A stretch of DNA of 50,154 nt from Lachnospiraceae bacterium (GCA_029006155.1 JAQXGF010000120.1:1-50154); one strand, 5' to 3'. Counted from the stretch's first letter, positions 7,821-17,427 are shown. The notes: generated by a model from the sequence alone, not told the origin. Made by a program: numbers and translations.

Positions 7821-9005
7821 TTACTCTACCCACACAGTCTCAGTCGTCTCGATAGCGGTCTTTACGAGCTCATCAATCTTCTCAGAGAGCTTCTTCTCCG
7901 ATGCCTGAATGATATGCAGGTTCGGTTTTGTCACCGGATGCTTTGCCACGAAAATCGTGCAGCAGTCCTCAAACGGAAGAATTGAGGTCTCATACGTATC
8001 GATCTTCTCTGCCACATCAATGATCTCCTGCTTGTCGAAGCCGATCAGCGGACGGAATACCGGCATGGAGCACACTTCATTCGTCGCCGCAAGGCTCTGC
8101 ATCGTCTGGCTCGCCACCTGCCCGATGCTCTCTCCGGTCACGAGCGCCAGAGACTTTGTCTCATTTGCAAAATGCTCTGCAATGCGCATCATATAGCGGC
8201 GCATGATAATCGTCAGCTCGTCATGCGGGCATTTGTCGTAAATATAGAGCTGGATATCAGTAAAATTCACAATGTGCAGATTGATCGGGCCGGCATAAGG
8301 CGTCAGCTTCTTCGCCAGATCAATGACCTTCTGCTTCGCACGCTCGCTCGTGTATGGCGGCGCATGGAAATAGGTCGCATCCAGCTTCACGCCACGCTTG
8401 CAGATCATATAGCCTGCCACCGGGCTGTCGATACCACCGGAGAGCAGCAGCATCGCTTTTCCGTTTGTGCCGACCGGCATGCCACCCGGTCCCGGAATGA
8501 TTTTCGAATAAATGAAAATCTTGCCGCTCTCACGCAGTTCCACGTGAATCAGAATCTCCGGATGATGAACATCCACCTTCATATTCGGGAATGCATCCAG
8601 AATCCGTCCGCCCAGAATCGCATTGACCTCCATGGACTCGATCGGATACTGCTTGTTCGCTCTTCTTGTATTGACCTTGAACGTCTGCGCATCAATATCA
8701 TATACATTCGTCAGAAACTCGATCACACTGTCACCGAGCTCCTCAATGCCGTGGTCTTCCACCTGCATGACCGGGCAGATGCCGACGATCCCGAACACGT
8801 GCTGCAGATGTCCGACGGTCTCCTCATAGTCGTACATCCCTTCGCAGTCCACGTAAATCCGTCCCTGCTCCTTGTATACATTAAATTCTCCGTCGCACTT
8901 TTTTAATGCATGGCGGATCTGACGCACCAGCGCATCCTCAAACAGATGCCGGTTCTTGCCCTTGATTGCAATCTCTCCGTATTTAATCAGAAATGTCTTA
9001 AACAT
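7821..9005 (-). CDS. thiI: tRNA 4-thiouridine sulfurtransferase ThiI
   Basis: 394 aa. The N-terminus KYGEIAIKGKNRHLFE and the following THUMP domain bind tRNA; the PP-loop ATPase motif LLLSGGIDSPVAGYMI lies near residue 180. It adenylates U8 of tRNA and transfers sulfur to give s4U; family members may also serve thiazole synthesis. There is no C-terminal rhodanese domain, the short form seen in Bacillus, where a dedicated cysteine desulfurase (NifZ) is encoded next door. Here a cysteine desulfurase gene ends 16 nt upstream, so the two form the same sulfur-relay pair. A good AGGAGGG site precedes ATG 9005. Confidence 0.95.
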   Translation of the reverse strand: MFKTFLIKYGEIAIKGKNRHLFEDALVRQIRHALKKCDGEFNVYKEQGRIYVDCEGMYDYEETVGHLQHVFGIVGICPVMQVEDHGIEELGDSVIEFLTNVYDIDAQTFKVNTRRANKQYPIESMEVNAILGGRILDAFPNMKVDVHHPEILIHVELRESGKIFIYSKIIPGPGGMPVGTNGKAMLLLSGGIDSPVAGYMICKRGVKLDATYFHAPPYTSERAKQKVIDLAKKLTPYAGPINLHIVNFTDIQLYIYDKCPHDELTIIMRRYMMRIAEHFANETKSLALVTGESIGQVASQTMQSLAATNEVCSMPVFRPLIGFDKQEIIDVAEKIDTYETSILPFEDCCTIFVAKHPVTKPNLHIIQASEKKLSEKIDELVKTAIETTETVWVE

Positions 9006-9021
9006 GTTCCCTCCTGTTATG

Positions 9022-10200
9022 TTAGTGTCTTGCGTAACGCTTCAGCACCGGAAGCAGTTCGCGCAAGGTATCCAGACAATAATCGATCTCTTCTTCCGTC
9101 GTAAAGCGGCTGAAGCTGAACCGAAGCGTCGACTCCAGCTGATCCTGCGGAAGGTGAATTTCTTTGAGCACCGTGCTCACCGGAAGCTTTTTGTTGGATG
9201 AGCACGCGGATCCCGATGAGACGTAAATCTGCCTGTCCTCCAGCGCATGCAGCAGCACCTCACTGCGCACACCCGGAAATGACGCGCTCACGATATGTGG
9301 CGCACTGCCATCATCCCGCATCGAATGTACAATCGCCCATGCCTCCCCTGTCGAAGGATCTCTCAGCTGCTCAAGACCATCAATCATCCGGTCTTTGATC
9401 GCATAGAAATGGGCGGTATTTTCCTCAAAATGGGCAAACGTCTCCTTCACCGCCTGTGCAAGCCCTGCTGCTCCCGGTACATTGTCCGTGCCGGAGCGCA
9501 TGCCACGCTGCTGCCCGCCACCGAAAATGAGTGGCTTCACTTTCGCCTTTTCACTGATGTACAGAAATCCGCTGCCCTTCGGCCCGTGCAGCTTATGTCC
9601 GCTAACAGAAAGCAGATCGATGTGCTGCTTCTTCGGATAGATCGGAAGCTTGCCATATGCCTGAATCGCATCTACATGAAAAAGAATGTCCGGATTGTAC
9701 TTTTTAATCATCTCTCCGGCCTCTGTGACCGGCTCAATTGCCCCGATCTCATTATTCACCATCATAATCGACACAAGAATCGTATCCTCATCCAGCGCCT
9801 CCTGCAGATCCGCAAGGCTGATATGCCCGTGCTCATCGACCGGAAGATGGGTGATCCGATATCCCTGCTCCGCTAAAAACTGCAATGGCATGAGCACGGC
9901 TGCGTGCTCAATCGCCGTCGTAATGATATGCTTTCCTGCACGCCGGTTCGCATATGCACCGCCGAGCAGCGCCCAGTTGTTCGACTCCGTACCGCCAGAC
10001 GTAAAGTAGATCTCCTTCTCATTCACCTTTAAAGTCTTTGCAATCGTCTCTCTTGCGTCCTTCAGATAACGCTCCGACTCCACGCCCTTCATATGCTTTG
10101 AGGACGGATTGCCAAAATCCTCCAGCATCGTCTTTGACACCACATCCCGCACCGATTCCAGGCAGCGTGTCGTCGCAGAATTATCCAGATATGCTTCCAT
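9022..10200 (-). CDS. Cysteine desulfurase (NifS/IscS class, ThiI partner)
   Basis: About 392 aa PLP-dependent aminotransferase-fold enzyme releasing sulfur from cysteine as an enzyme persulfide. The N-terminus AYLDNSATTR is typical; the PLP lysine lies in SVSGHKLHGPKGSGFLY and the catalytic cysteine in SSGSACSSNKKLP on a short mobile loop, as in the NifS-like group. Its position directly before thiI suggests that it supplies sulfur for tRNA s4U, like Bacillus NifZ. ATG 10200 is chosen over the in-frame TTG at 10212 because the GGAAAGG site would touch the TTG. A sigma-A-like promoter lies at 10260-10288. Confidence 0.92.
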   Translation of the reverse strand: MEAYLDNSATTRCLESVRDVVSKTMLEDFGNPSSKHMKGVESERYLKDARETIAKTLKVNEKEIYFTSGGTESNNWALLGGAYANRRAGKHIITTAIEHAAVLMPLQFLAEQGYRITHLPVDEHGHISLADLQEALDEDTILVSIMMVNNEIGAIEPVTEAGEMIKKYNPDILFHVDAIQAYGKLPIYPKKQHIDLLSVSGHKLHGPKGSGFLYISEKAKVKPLIFGGGQQRGMRSGTDNVPGAAGLAQAVKETFAHFEENTAHFYAIKDRMIDGLEQLRDPSTGEAWAIVHSMRDDGSAPHIVSASFPGVRSEVLLHALEDRQIYVSSGSACSSNKKLPVSTVLKEIHLPQDQLESTLRFSFSRFTTEEEIDYCLDTLRELLPVLKRYARH

Positions 10201-10259
10201 TTGTATTCCCAACCTTTCCGATCTGTATCACCCGCCTTTTCCGGCAGGCCCTTCCGCTT

Positions 10260-10288
10260 ATTGTACTAAAAAGAAGAAGAGAATGCAA
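10260..10288 (-). promoter_or_regulatory. Probable sigma-A promoter of the nifS-thiI operon
   Basis: On the minus strand TTGCAT (10288-10283) and TACAAT (10265-10260) are 17 nt apart, about 60 nt before the cysteine desulfurase start. Confidence 0.6.
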
Positions 10289-10330
10289 GCTTTTCTTGCC
10301 CGCCGCCCCAAAGGATGATATGATAAAACC

Positions 10331-10556
10331 AGTTCAGCGCAGCAGCAAGGTGCAAAGACAGGACGCAGCAAATTTATTTGCGAAGGACTGTATTAGCACC
10401 TTGGGATGGGCGGAATATATCATAAGGAAGGACCCGTTTGCGGGAGGATTCCTTATGATCTGCGCGCCATCAGGCGCTACCCGCGCCCATCAGCCACAGA
10501 CAGGAGCTGCTTTGGCAGCGGGTCTGTGGCCTGCACCGAACGTCCGCATTAGAACT
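10331..10556 (+). ncRNA. Candidate structured RNA / repeat element upstream of the M32 carboxypeptidase
   Basis: No ORF explains this stretch, but it is rich in paired arms on the plus strand: AAGGTGC/GCACCTT (10347/10396), GATGGGC/GCCCATC (10405/10485) enclosing an 11-bp hairpin (10419-10429 with 10449-10459) and a 5-bp one (10464-10477), then CCACAGAC/GTCTGTGG (10494/10522) with an inner AGCTGC/GCAGC stem, and a possible closing pair AGTTC/GAACT (10331/10552). This gives a multibranched fold. Its first 40 nt (10339-10378) resemble 36567-36606. It ends just before the carboxypeptidase ribosome-binding site, so it could be a leader, a free ncRNA or a mobile repeat. No T-box or known riboswitch motif was recognised. 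Confidence 0.5.
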
Positions 10557-10575
10557 TAAAAAGGAGGATTTCCCC

Positions 10576-12075
10576 ATGAGCCAAACATTTGATCAGTTTC
10601 AGGCCCTCTACAGACGGATCCGGCACCTGAACCGTGCCACGACCCTGATGAGCTGGGATCTGTACACTGCTACCCCGAAAAACGGATATCAGGACATGTC
10701 CGATACCCTGACTTATTTTTCATCTGAATCTTTTTCCCTGTCAACGTCCGAAGAATTCCGCGCCCTGCTTACGGCTTTAAGCCAGCCGGAGGAATTTGAT
10801 GCGCTCTCTGAAGGCATGCAGTATACCGTAAAAAAGCTGAAAAAGCAGATGGAAAAGAACAGCCGCATTCCAAAAGATTTCTACGAGGAGCTGATCTCGT
10901 TGCAGTCCGCCTCCATGCAGGCATGGGGCGAGGCAAAGCGGACCGCTGATTTTTCGATCTTTGCCCCGTATCTGGAAAAACTCATCGATAAGACGATTCA
11001 GCGCTGCGCTTATACCGACCCCGGAAAGGATACTTATGAAGTACTGCTCGACCAGTATGAGGAAGGCATGGATTCCGCCTCGATCGACCGTGTCTTTTCC
11101 GAGCTGAAAGAAGGACTGGTGCCGCTGCTCGACCAGATTCTGGCCGCCCCTCAGCCGGATAGCAGTCTCTTCAAAGGCTACTATGATCCGGATGCGCAGA
11201 AAAAGGTACAGGAACTGCTGCTCACTTACATCGGCTTTTCGCTGGAGTCCGGCACCGTCGCTGAGAGTGAGCATCCGTTTACGCTCGGATTTTCCAAACA
11301 GGATGTCCGTGTGACGAACCATTTCCAGCCAGATGACCCGCTCTGCGCCATGTTCTCCGCGATCCATGAGGGAGGACACGGCATCTTCGAGCAGAATGTT
11401 GATTCCACACTCCAAAATACAGAAGCCGATGACTGTCCGTTCATGGGGGTACACGAGAGCCAGTCCCGCTTCTTTGAAAATGTACTCGGACGCAACCGCA
11501 ATTTCTGGCTGCCAATCTATCCGCAGATCCAGGAACTGCTCCCGGAGCTGAAACGGATCTCTCTGGATGACTTTGTGCGTGAAGTGAATCACGTGAAAAA
11601 CAGCCTGATCCGCACCGATGCCGATGAAGTGACCTATCCACTTCACATCATCATCCGCTACGAGATCGAGCAGGCGATCTTCCGCGACCACGTCCCGGTA
11701 AAGGAGCTTCCGGCCCTCTGGAACCAGAAGATGCAGCAGTATCTGCACATCACTCCGGCCAACGATGCCGAAGGCATCCTGCAGGATATGCACTGGTCGG
11801 ATGGCTCGTTTGGATATTTCCCGTCCTATCTGCTCGGAAGCATCTACGATGGCATGTTCCTTCAGGCGGTGGAGCGCGATCTCGGAAGCATTGATGAACT
11901 GCTCGCAGCCGGAAAGATCAAAGAGATCACCCACTGGCTGAATGAAAACATCCACCGCTACGGCGGACTGCGCCTGCCAAAAGAAGTACTCCACGAAGTA
12001 TGCCACGAGGAGCTCTCCGCCCAGCCGCTTCTGACGTATTTCCGCGAGAAATATACGAAATTGTATCAATTATAA
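10576..12075 (+). CDS. Carboxypeptidase M32 (Taq family metallocarboxypeptidase)
   Basis: 499 aa zinc carboxypeptidase releasing C-terminal residues from peptides in the cytoplasm. The active-site motif HEGGH is at residues 264-268 in AIHEGGHGIFEQN, followed by the third zinc ligand region GVHESQSRFFENVLGR and by IRTDADEVTYPLHIIIRYEIE and YFPSYLLGSIYDGMF, all hallmarks of M32. The length matches the family at about 500 aa. It is monocistronic, with an AAAGGAGGA site before ATG 10576, the structured element at 10331-10556 upstream and a strong terminator downstream. It is one of few plus-strand genes. Confidence 0.95.
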   Translation: MSQTFDQFQALYRRIRHLNRATTLMSWDLYTATPKNGYQDMSDTLTYFSSESFSLSTSEEFRALLTALSQPEEFDALSEGMQYTVKKLKKQMEKNSRIPKDFYEELISLQSASMQAWGEAKRTADFSIFAPYLEKLIDKTIQRCAYTDPGKDTYEVLLDQYEEGMDSASIDRVFSELKEGLVPLLDQILAAPQPDSSLFKGYYDPDAQKKVQELLLTYIGFSLESGTVAESEHPFTLGFSKQDVRVTNHFQPDDPLCAMFSAIHEGGHGIFEQNVDSTLQNTEADDCPFMGVHESQSRFFENVLGRNRNFWLPIYPQIQELLPELKRISLDDFVREVNHVKNSLIRTDADEVTYPLHIIIRYEIEQAIFRDHVPVKELPALWNQKMQQYLHITPANDAEGILQDMHWSDGSFGYFPSYLLGSIYDGMFLQAVERDLGSIDELLAAGKIKEITHWLNENIHRYGGLRLPKEVLHEVCHEELSAQPLLTYFREKYTKLYQL

Positions 12076-12083
12076 TGATGTAT

Positions 12084-12136
12084 AAAAACGCTGCAATTCT
12101 GATTTCACTGTCAAATCTGAATTGCAGCGTTTTTTC
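12084..12136. terminator. Bidirectional intrinsic terminator
   Basis: AACGCTGCAATTC (12087-12099) and GAATTGCAGCGTT (from 12119) form a perfect 13-bp stem, flanked by T-runs on both strands, so it can end both the M32 gene (plus) and the kinase operon (minus). Confidence 0.93.
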
Positions 12137-12138
12137 CG

Positions 12139-12417
12139 TTAATCCTCTTTTGGGGCAGCTTCCGCATACGCTTCCCGGTACTTCTGATTCAGCCATGCGA
12201 CCATCTCATCAATCCCTTCTTTTGTATGAGGAAACAGCTCCGACTCTTTTTGCTCTTCCGGCGTCGCCTCCCAGCAGTACGGCTCCGGATACACGGTCGC
12301 CTTCATCTTGCCATCTTCCATCATCAGCATATAGCGCATACCGCAAAAGGATCCGGCAAACCGCTCCTTTTTGATCAGCTCCAGAGAAAATTTTCCCTTC
12401 AGCGAAATCTCTTCCAA
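12139..12417 (-). CDS. Small conserved-looking hypothetical protein
   Basis: 92 aa, function unknown. Sequence features include SFCGMRYMLMMEDGKMKATV, then PEPYCWEATPEEQKESELFP and EGIDEMVAWLNQKYREAY. I believe similar proteins are common in Lachnospiraceae, sometimes labelled acetyltransferase without good cause. The start is TTG 12417, with GGAAGGA about 10 nt upstream and only 7 nt after the kinase stop; the longer frame to 12492 runs back inside the kinase and is unlikely. It is the last gene of the kinase operon, ending at the terminator. Confidence 0.65.
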   Translation of the reverse strand: MEEISLKGKFSLELIKKERFAGSFCGMRYMLMMEDGKMKATVYPEPYCWEATPEEQKESELFPHTKEGIDEMVAWLNQKYREAYAEAAPKED

Positions 12418-12424
12418 CGCTTCT

Positions 12425-14521
12425 CTATCCTTCCTTTCCCTGCCCTCGTTCCAGTGCCAGCGTCTGAATGCTCTGGTGAAGCTTCTCTGCATCCAGCGGC
12501 TTCATCAGATGCAGATTCATTCCGGCTTCGATACTCTGACGGATATCGTCTGAAAATGCATTTGCCGTCATCGCAAGGATCGGCACCGTCCTGGCATCTT
12601 CCCGGTCCAGTCCCCGGATCATCTTTGCTGCCTTCAGCCCGTTCATCACCGGCATCATAATATCCATAAAAATAAAGTCATATTCTCCCGGTCTGGAATC
12701 TGCAAACTTCTGTACTGCCTCCGCTCCATTCCCCACAGGTGTCACGATCAGCCCCTCATCTTCCAGAAGGATCTGCGCAATCTCCCGGTTCAGCTCATTG
12801 TCCTCGGCCAGCAGTGCATGCCACCCTTTCACATCGACCGGTGTCTGTTCTGCCTTTTCGCCGCTCTCATGTATCGTACCATCGATCTCAAACGGAATCG
12901 TGACGGTAAACGTCGTGCCTACCCCTTCCTCACTTTGCAGGTCGATCGTGCCATTCATGCGCGCGACCATCTCCTTCACAATCGAAAGTCCGAGCCCGGA
13001 GCCATTGTAGGACGTCACAGCTTCCCTGCCTTCCTGCGTGAACGGTTCAAACGCCCGCTTCTGAAACTCCTGACTCATCCCGATCCCGGTATCCGAACAG
13101 ACAAACTGATACACGGCCGTCGTGTCATCACTGGAGAGCTCCGTGCAGTAGACCAGCACGCTTCCGCCCCGGCGGTTGTATTTGATCGCATTGTTGGAAA
13201 TATTCATCAGAACCCGGTTCAGATGTACTGGGCTTCCCATGAGATAACGATGGCGGATCGTACTGTACTCCTTACCGCCCCGGTAAATCAGTCCGTTTTC
13301 TGTCGCCTGTGTCTCTACGATCGGAAGCTGCTTTTGCAGCAGCGTGACCAGATCAAACGGCCGGTGCTCCAGCTCCAGTTCACCGGTCTCCAGCTTGCCG
13401 ATATCCAGCACATTGTTGACAAGCGAGAGCAGATAATCCATCGCACTTAATGTCTTTCTCCTGCATTCCTGCAGTTTCTCCACATCCCCCCGGTGCCGGT
13501 CCGCGATCTCGATCATGCCATAAATACCATTCAGCGGTGTCCGGATGTCATGCGACATATGGCGCAGGAAATCCGTCTTTGCCTGATTTGCCTTGTTGGC
13601 CTCCTCCGCAATCGCGATCCAGTTCTGCTCCCGGCGCTTCGCGTCGCTGATCAGCCGGGCCACATACAGCGCATGCGTCACCTCACCATTTACGCCCCGA
13701 CGCTTTGTGATGAAACGGGCCGTATGCCAGTTACCGTCCTTCGCCAGATACTCCTCTGCGATGGTATCTTCATTGCGCAGCCGGCGGGAAAGCGTGGCAA
13801 TGTCAAAAAACTGCCGCATCCTCCCCTGATACTCCGGCACGACAAAAGCTTGGCAGAGCTGCATCATATCGTTCGAAGCGCAGCCGGTCTTTTCCTGCAG
13901 GTGCTCTACCCGGCTGTCACTGAATATTTCTTCATACGTATCTTCTGTCAGATCAATCCGATAGATTGCGTAATAGATCTTGCTGATCGCCACCAGCACC
14001 TCATTGCTGAGCATTTCCTTTTGAAGCGCACTCGCCAGCTCCTGCCGGTGCTGCTCTTCTGCGGTAATCACATCATCCATATGCCGGAATGCCAGAATGG
14101 CCGTGCCGTCAAACTGTTCTTCTGAAATACGCACAACCTGCGCCTCAAAATACTGATGTCCGGCCCGGTTCCGGTCGCTTTGGTACCGATAGACAAAACG
14201 TTTTGCCGTCTCCAGCTTTGCCCGGATCGCCGCCCCGCCCAGTGCCGCAAGAAATCCGCTCTTATCCGAATCCGCCACATAAGACTCACAGTATTTTTTC
14301 ATCTCTTCCGAATAGCGCCGCTTCTGCCGCAGCTGCGTGCCCACCACATGGACTGCATTCGCTGTCGACGCAATTTTCAGCACCTCGACCTCATCCTCAT
14401 TCAGATTCAGATAATACACACTCGTATAATCTCTGCAGAGGACATCCAGAAACATCCGCTCCTGGCTCAGCTCCTGCGCGGTTCTCTGATTCCCGTCTTC
14501 CATTTCCGTTCTTTCCATCAT
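12425..14521 (-). CDS. Cytoplasmic hybrid sensor histidine kinase (PAS-like, HisKA, HATPase, REC)
   Basis: 698 aa with no signal peptide or membrane segment. The first 300 residues contain two PAS-like sensor regions (around VYYLNLNEDEVEVLK and YAIYRIDLTEDTYEEIF). The HisKA box FLRHMSHDIRTPLNG has its phosphoacceptor His near residue 324; the ATPase shows NISNNAIKYN, DTGIGM and GSGLGLSIV. A receiver domain follows (LLAEDNELNREIA, then FMDIMMPVMNG with the Asp, and MKPL). There is no output domain. Its ATG overlaps the stop of the upstream kinase (ATGA), so the two are translated together. The signal is unknown. Confidence 0.9.
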   Translation of the reverse strand: MMERTEMEDGNQRTAQELSQERMFLDVLCRDYTSVYYLNLNEDEVEVLKIASTANAVHVVGTQLRQKRRYSEEMKKYCESYVADSDKSGFLAALGGAAIRAKLETAKRFVYRYQSDRNRAGHQYFEAQVVRISEEQFDGTAILAFRHMDDVITAEEQHRQELASALQKEMLSNEVLVAISKIYYAIYRIDLTEDTYEEIFSDSRVEHLQEKTGCASNDMMQLCQAFVVPEYQGRMRQFFDIATLSRRLRNEDTIAEEYLAKDGNWHTARFITKRRGVNGEVTHALYVARLISDAKRREQNWIAIAEEANKANQAKTDFLRHMSHDIRTPLNGIYGMIEIADRHRGDVEKLQECRRKTLSAMDYLLSLVNNVLDIGKLETGELELEHRPFDLVTLLQKQLPIVETQATENGLIYRGGKEYSTIRHRYLMGSPVHLNRVLMNISNNAIKYNRRGGSVLVYCTELSSDDTTAVYQFVCSDTGIGMSQEFQKRAFEPFTQEGREAVTSYNGSGLGLSIVKEMVARMNGTIDLQSEEGVGTTFTVTIPFEIDGTIHESGEKAEQTPVDVKGWHALLAEDNELNREIAQILLEDEGLIVTPVGNGAEAVQKFADSRPGEYDFIFMDIMMPVMNGLKAAKMIRGLDREDARTVPILAMTANAFSDDIRQSIEAGMNLHLMKPLDAEKLHQSIQTLALERGQGKEG

Positions 14522-17427
14522 GCCTTCTCCCCGATTCGTCCATCTGGCCCGGCCAGATGCACAATCATCCGTATCACCCGCTCCATATCCAGCGGTTTTT
14601 CCAGAAATGCATTCATCCCTGCATTGCGGCTGTCCGTCCTCGCCTCATCTGACACACAGGCGGTCGTCGCAATGATCGGAATCCGTTTTGCATCTGCCCG
14701 ATGTGCTGCCCGGATGCGTCTTGCCGCCTCACAGCCATCCATCACCGGCATCATCAGATCCATCAGCACTGCCGCAAACGTCCCTTCCGGCTCTGAAAGG
14801 TATGCATCTACGGCCTGCGCACCGTCCTTTGCCACAGTCACCTGCGCACCGGCATCCTCCAGCATAAAACGTGCAATCTCAATATTCAGCTCATTGTCTT
14901 CTGCCAGCAGAAGCTTCCGTCCGGAAAGCTCCCCTTCGGAATCTGTCATGTCAAACGCCGCATCCGGCGACTCTTTCGTGCTCTGGTTCTCCTTCAACGG
15001 AACAATGGAAAGCGGCAAAATGATATGCACCACCGTACCGACATCCGGCTCACTGTTCAGCTCAATCGTACCGTTTTTCTGTTCCATCAGCGTCTTCACG
15101 ATCGCAAGCCCCAGTCCGGCTCCCCGATAGACCGTCCTCGCATCCTTCTTTTCCTGTGCAAACGGTTCAAACACATGCTCCTGAAATTCCGGTGTCATGC
15201 CGATCCCGGTATCTGTGATCGTACATTCGTATACCGCATCCTTCTCCGATATGAGTTTCAGCCCGTCACACCAGACGATGCTGCCGCCTTTTTTATTATA
15301 CTTGACCGCATTTTCCAGAATGTGCATCAAAACTTCCCGAAGATGCACCTCATTCCCGTACACCACAGGCCAGCCATCTTCTGCCCCGATCCGTTCCTTT
15401 GTAAACGTCAGCCCTTCCTGCGCTGCGTGCTGCCGGATCCGTGCGCACACCTCTTCCGTCAGCGAAAGCAGATTCACCGGCTTTTGCTCCTGTTCATCCA
15501 CCCCGCTTTCCAGCTTGCTCATCTCAATGACATTGTTTACAAGATCCAGAAGCTGATAAATCGATGCCCGTGCTTTCTGCCGGTTCTTTTGGATCTGCTC
15601 CGGATCCGTACATTTCCCGTTCATATCGAGGATCCCGAGAATCCCGTTTAAAGGTGTCCGGATATCATGGGACATGTTGTTTAAAAATGCCTGTTTCGCC
15701 TGACTTGCCTGCTGCTCCCGGCTCAGTGCTTCTTTCAGGATCCGGTTGTGCTCTGCTTCCCGCTCTGCCATCGCACTCAGTCTTCGGTACCGTACCGCTC
15801 CCATCAGAAAAGCCCCGACGAGCACGATAAATATAAACAGATAGACCACACCCCGATGCTCCCGCAAAAAATCCGTCGCCGTATAGGCAATGAGCTCTCC
15901 GATGTACTGATAGGCATGGTTCAGTCCGTAGCCCTCTCCCAAAATGCTCAGCCCGTGATTCAGAAGACGCAGCAACTCGCTGTTCCCATAGCGCACGCCA
16001 AAACAGATCTCGCTCGTCTTTTCCAGCGGCAGAAGCTGAAGCCCCGAATCTTCCCGCGCATATTTTGCGACCCGCAGCGAGCTGACGATGGTGCTGTCCG
16101 CCTCTTTCTTCCTGACTTTTTCCAGACAGTCTTCCACACTGTCACAGTATACAATCTCCGAATCCGGATAATTGGAAACCGTATAATGATATTGTAGCTG
16201 ATTGTTCTGATTGACTGCGATCCGTCTGGTCGTCTGATCCGTATACGATCCCGTGTACACCAGATCAGAAGAGGCGCTCATGACCGCAGTGCTCTGCTGA
16301 TAGCCGTTCTTTTCTGCATACGGTGTCTCTCCGTCTACCGGAAAGATAAAATCCAGCGTGCCATCCTCCAGCTTTTTCAGCATCTCCTCCTGACTCTGAA
16401 AGCCCTGATAGCAAAGCTCCGGCTCATAGTCACCCGGAAGTGCCGCGAACAGATCGGGCACCACATCTTTAAGAAGGCCAGTCACACCGCCATCCGCATC
16501 CGTATCACTGTACGGAAGATACTTTTCCAGATAACCGACGGTCACAGACGGATGCGACTCCATCCACTCCTGCTCCTGCCTGGAGAGAAACACATGGACA
16601 GACGTATCCGCTGAATATTTGTTCCGCAGTGTGTCCAGATAAAGCGCATCCTGGCTGTTCATGATCGCAAGTGCCGCGTTCAGCTCGCCAAGCAGATCCG
16701 GTCGGTTCTTTGCCACACAGAGATAATACGGCTCCTTTCCGATCACTTCGACCGGCGTAATGCCTTCATACGAAGACGGGGAGACGATATTATCCGCACT
16801 TACAAAGCCGTCGATCTGATTTTCATTAAATGCCTTCGCACACGCTTCAATCCCGGAGTACTGGATCACAGTCACATCCGCCCCGGATTCGCCAATCCAC
16901 GCATCCAGCGCTGCCTCCATTTTCGGATCCTCGACCGCACCGATCCGTTTACCGGAAAAAGAGGCGATATCTCCACTTCTAATCGAACTGTCATCGCTGT
17001 CCTTATAGATGTAAAAAGTCTCCTCCAGCATCTCATAATCCGGATAACTGATCTCATCCGTCCGCCCCTTTTCAAGAGAGATTCCGCTCATCAGGTCGAT
17101 CTTTCCGCTCACAAGCTTCTGGTAAAGCTCCTGCCATGTCCCGGACACATACTCATACCGCCATCCCGTATAGGAAGCCAGCTTCTGCATATACTCATAG
17201 CCGTAGCCGCTGCGCATGGAGGTCTCCCCGTCCCCTTCCTGAAACAGACGCGACTGATAATAGCCGATCTTTACCGTCTGCTCCTCATCGCCCGCAGCAA
17301 ATACCTTCCATGGCATCAGAAGCATCCATATGCCGAACCATAAAAAGGCAAACACTGCCCATCTGGCACGCATTTGCCGCTTTCTCCTGCTTTGGATCTC
17401 ATTTTCTTCTTGTTCCACGCCTTTCAC
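14518..17427 (-). CDS. Membrane hybrid histidine kinase with two periplasmic-binding-type sensor domains (BvgS/EvgS-like)
   Basis: 969 aa. A signal-anchor segment (WAVFAFLWFGIWMLLMPW) near residue 30 is followed by two tandem family-3 solute-binding domains, the first starting VKIGYYQSRLFQEGDGE and the second VTVGYLEKYLPYSD. A transmembrane helix (VVYLFIFIVLVGAFLMGAV) lies near residue 530. Then come HisKA (NNMSHDIRTPLNGILG, His near 587), the ATPase (ENAVKYN, DTGIGM, GAGLGLAIV) and a receiver domain (LLAEDNELNIEIA, LMDLMMPVMDG). The sensor probably binds an amino acid or other small solute outside the cell. It is the first gene of the kinase operon; the GTG start at 17427 is uncertain, with another GTG three codons on. 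Confidence 0.9.
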   Translation of the reverse strand: MKGVEQEENEIQSRRKRQMRARWAVFAFLWFGIWMLLMPWKVFAAGDEEQTVKIGYYQSRLFQEGDGETSMRSGYGYEYMQKLASYTGWRYEYVSGTWQELYQKLVSGKIDLMSGISLEKGRTDEISYPDYEMLEETFYIYKDSDDSSIRSGDIASFSGKRIGAVEDPKMEAALDAWIGESGADVTVIQYSGIEACAKAFNENQIDGFVSADNIVSPSSYEGITPVEVIGKEPYYLCVAKNRPDLLGELNAALAIMNSQDALYLDTLRNKYSADTSVHVFLSRQEQEWMESHPSVTVGYLEKYLPYSDTDADGGVTGLLKDVVPDLFAALPGDYEPELCYQGFQSQEEMLKKLEDGTLDFIFPVDGETPYAEKNGYQQSTAVMSASSDLVYTGSYTDQTTRRIAVNQNNQLQYHYTVSNYPDSEIVYCDSVEDCLEKVRKKEADSTIVSSLRVAKYAREDSGLQLLPLEKTSEICFGVRYGNSELLRLLNHGLSILGEGYGLNHAYQYIGELIAYTATDFLREHRGVVYLFIFIVLVGAFLMGAVRYRRLSAMAEREAEHNRILKEALSREQQASQAKQAFLNNMSHDIRTPLNGILGILDMNGKCTDPEQIQKNRQKARASIYQLLDLVNNVIEMSKLESGVDEQEQKPVNLLSLTEEVCARIRQHAAQEGLTFTKERIGAEDGWPVVYGNEVHLREVLMHILENAVKYNKKGGSIVWCDGLKLISEKDAVYECTITDTGIGMTPEFQEHVFEPFAQEKKDARTVYRGAGLGLAIVKTLMEQKNGTIELNSEPDVGTVVHIILPLSIVPLKENQSTKESPDAAFDMTDSEGELSGRKLLLAEDNELNIEIARFMLEDAGAQVTVAKDGAQAVDAYLSEPEGTFAAVLMDLMMPVMDGCEAARRIRAAHRADAKRIPIIATTACVSDEARTDSRNAGMNAFLEKPLDMERVIRMIVHLAGPDGRIGEKA

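Noticed and set aside
10777..12069. 430-codon frame on the minus strand
   Set aside because: Mirror of the M32 carboxypeptidase, which has the HEGGH motif; the open antisense frame follows from codon bias.
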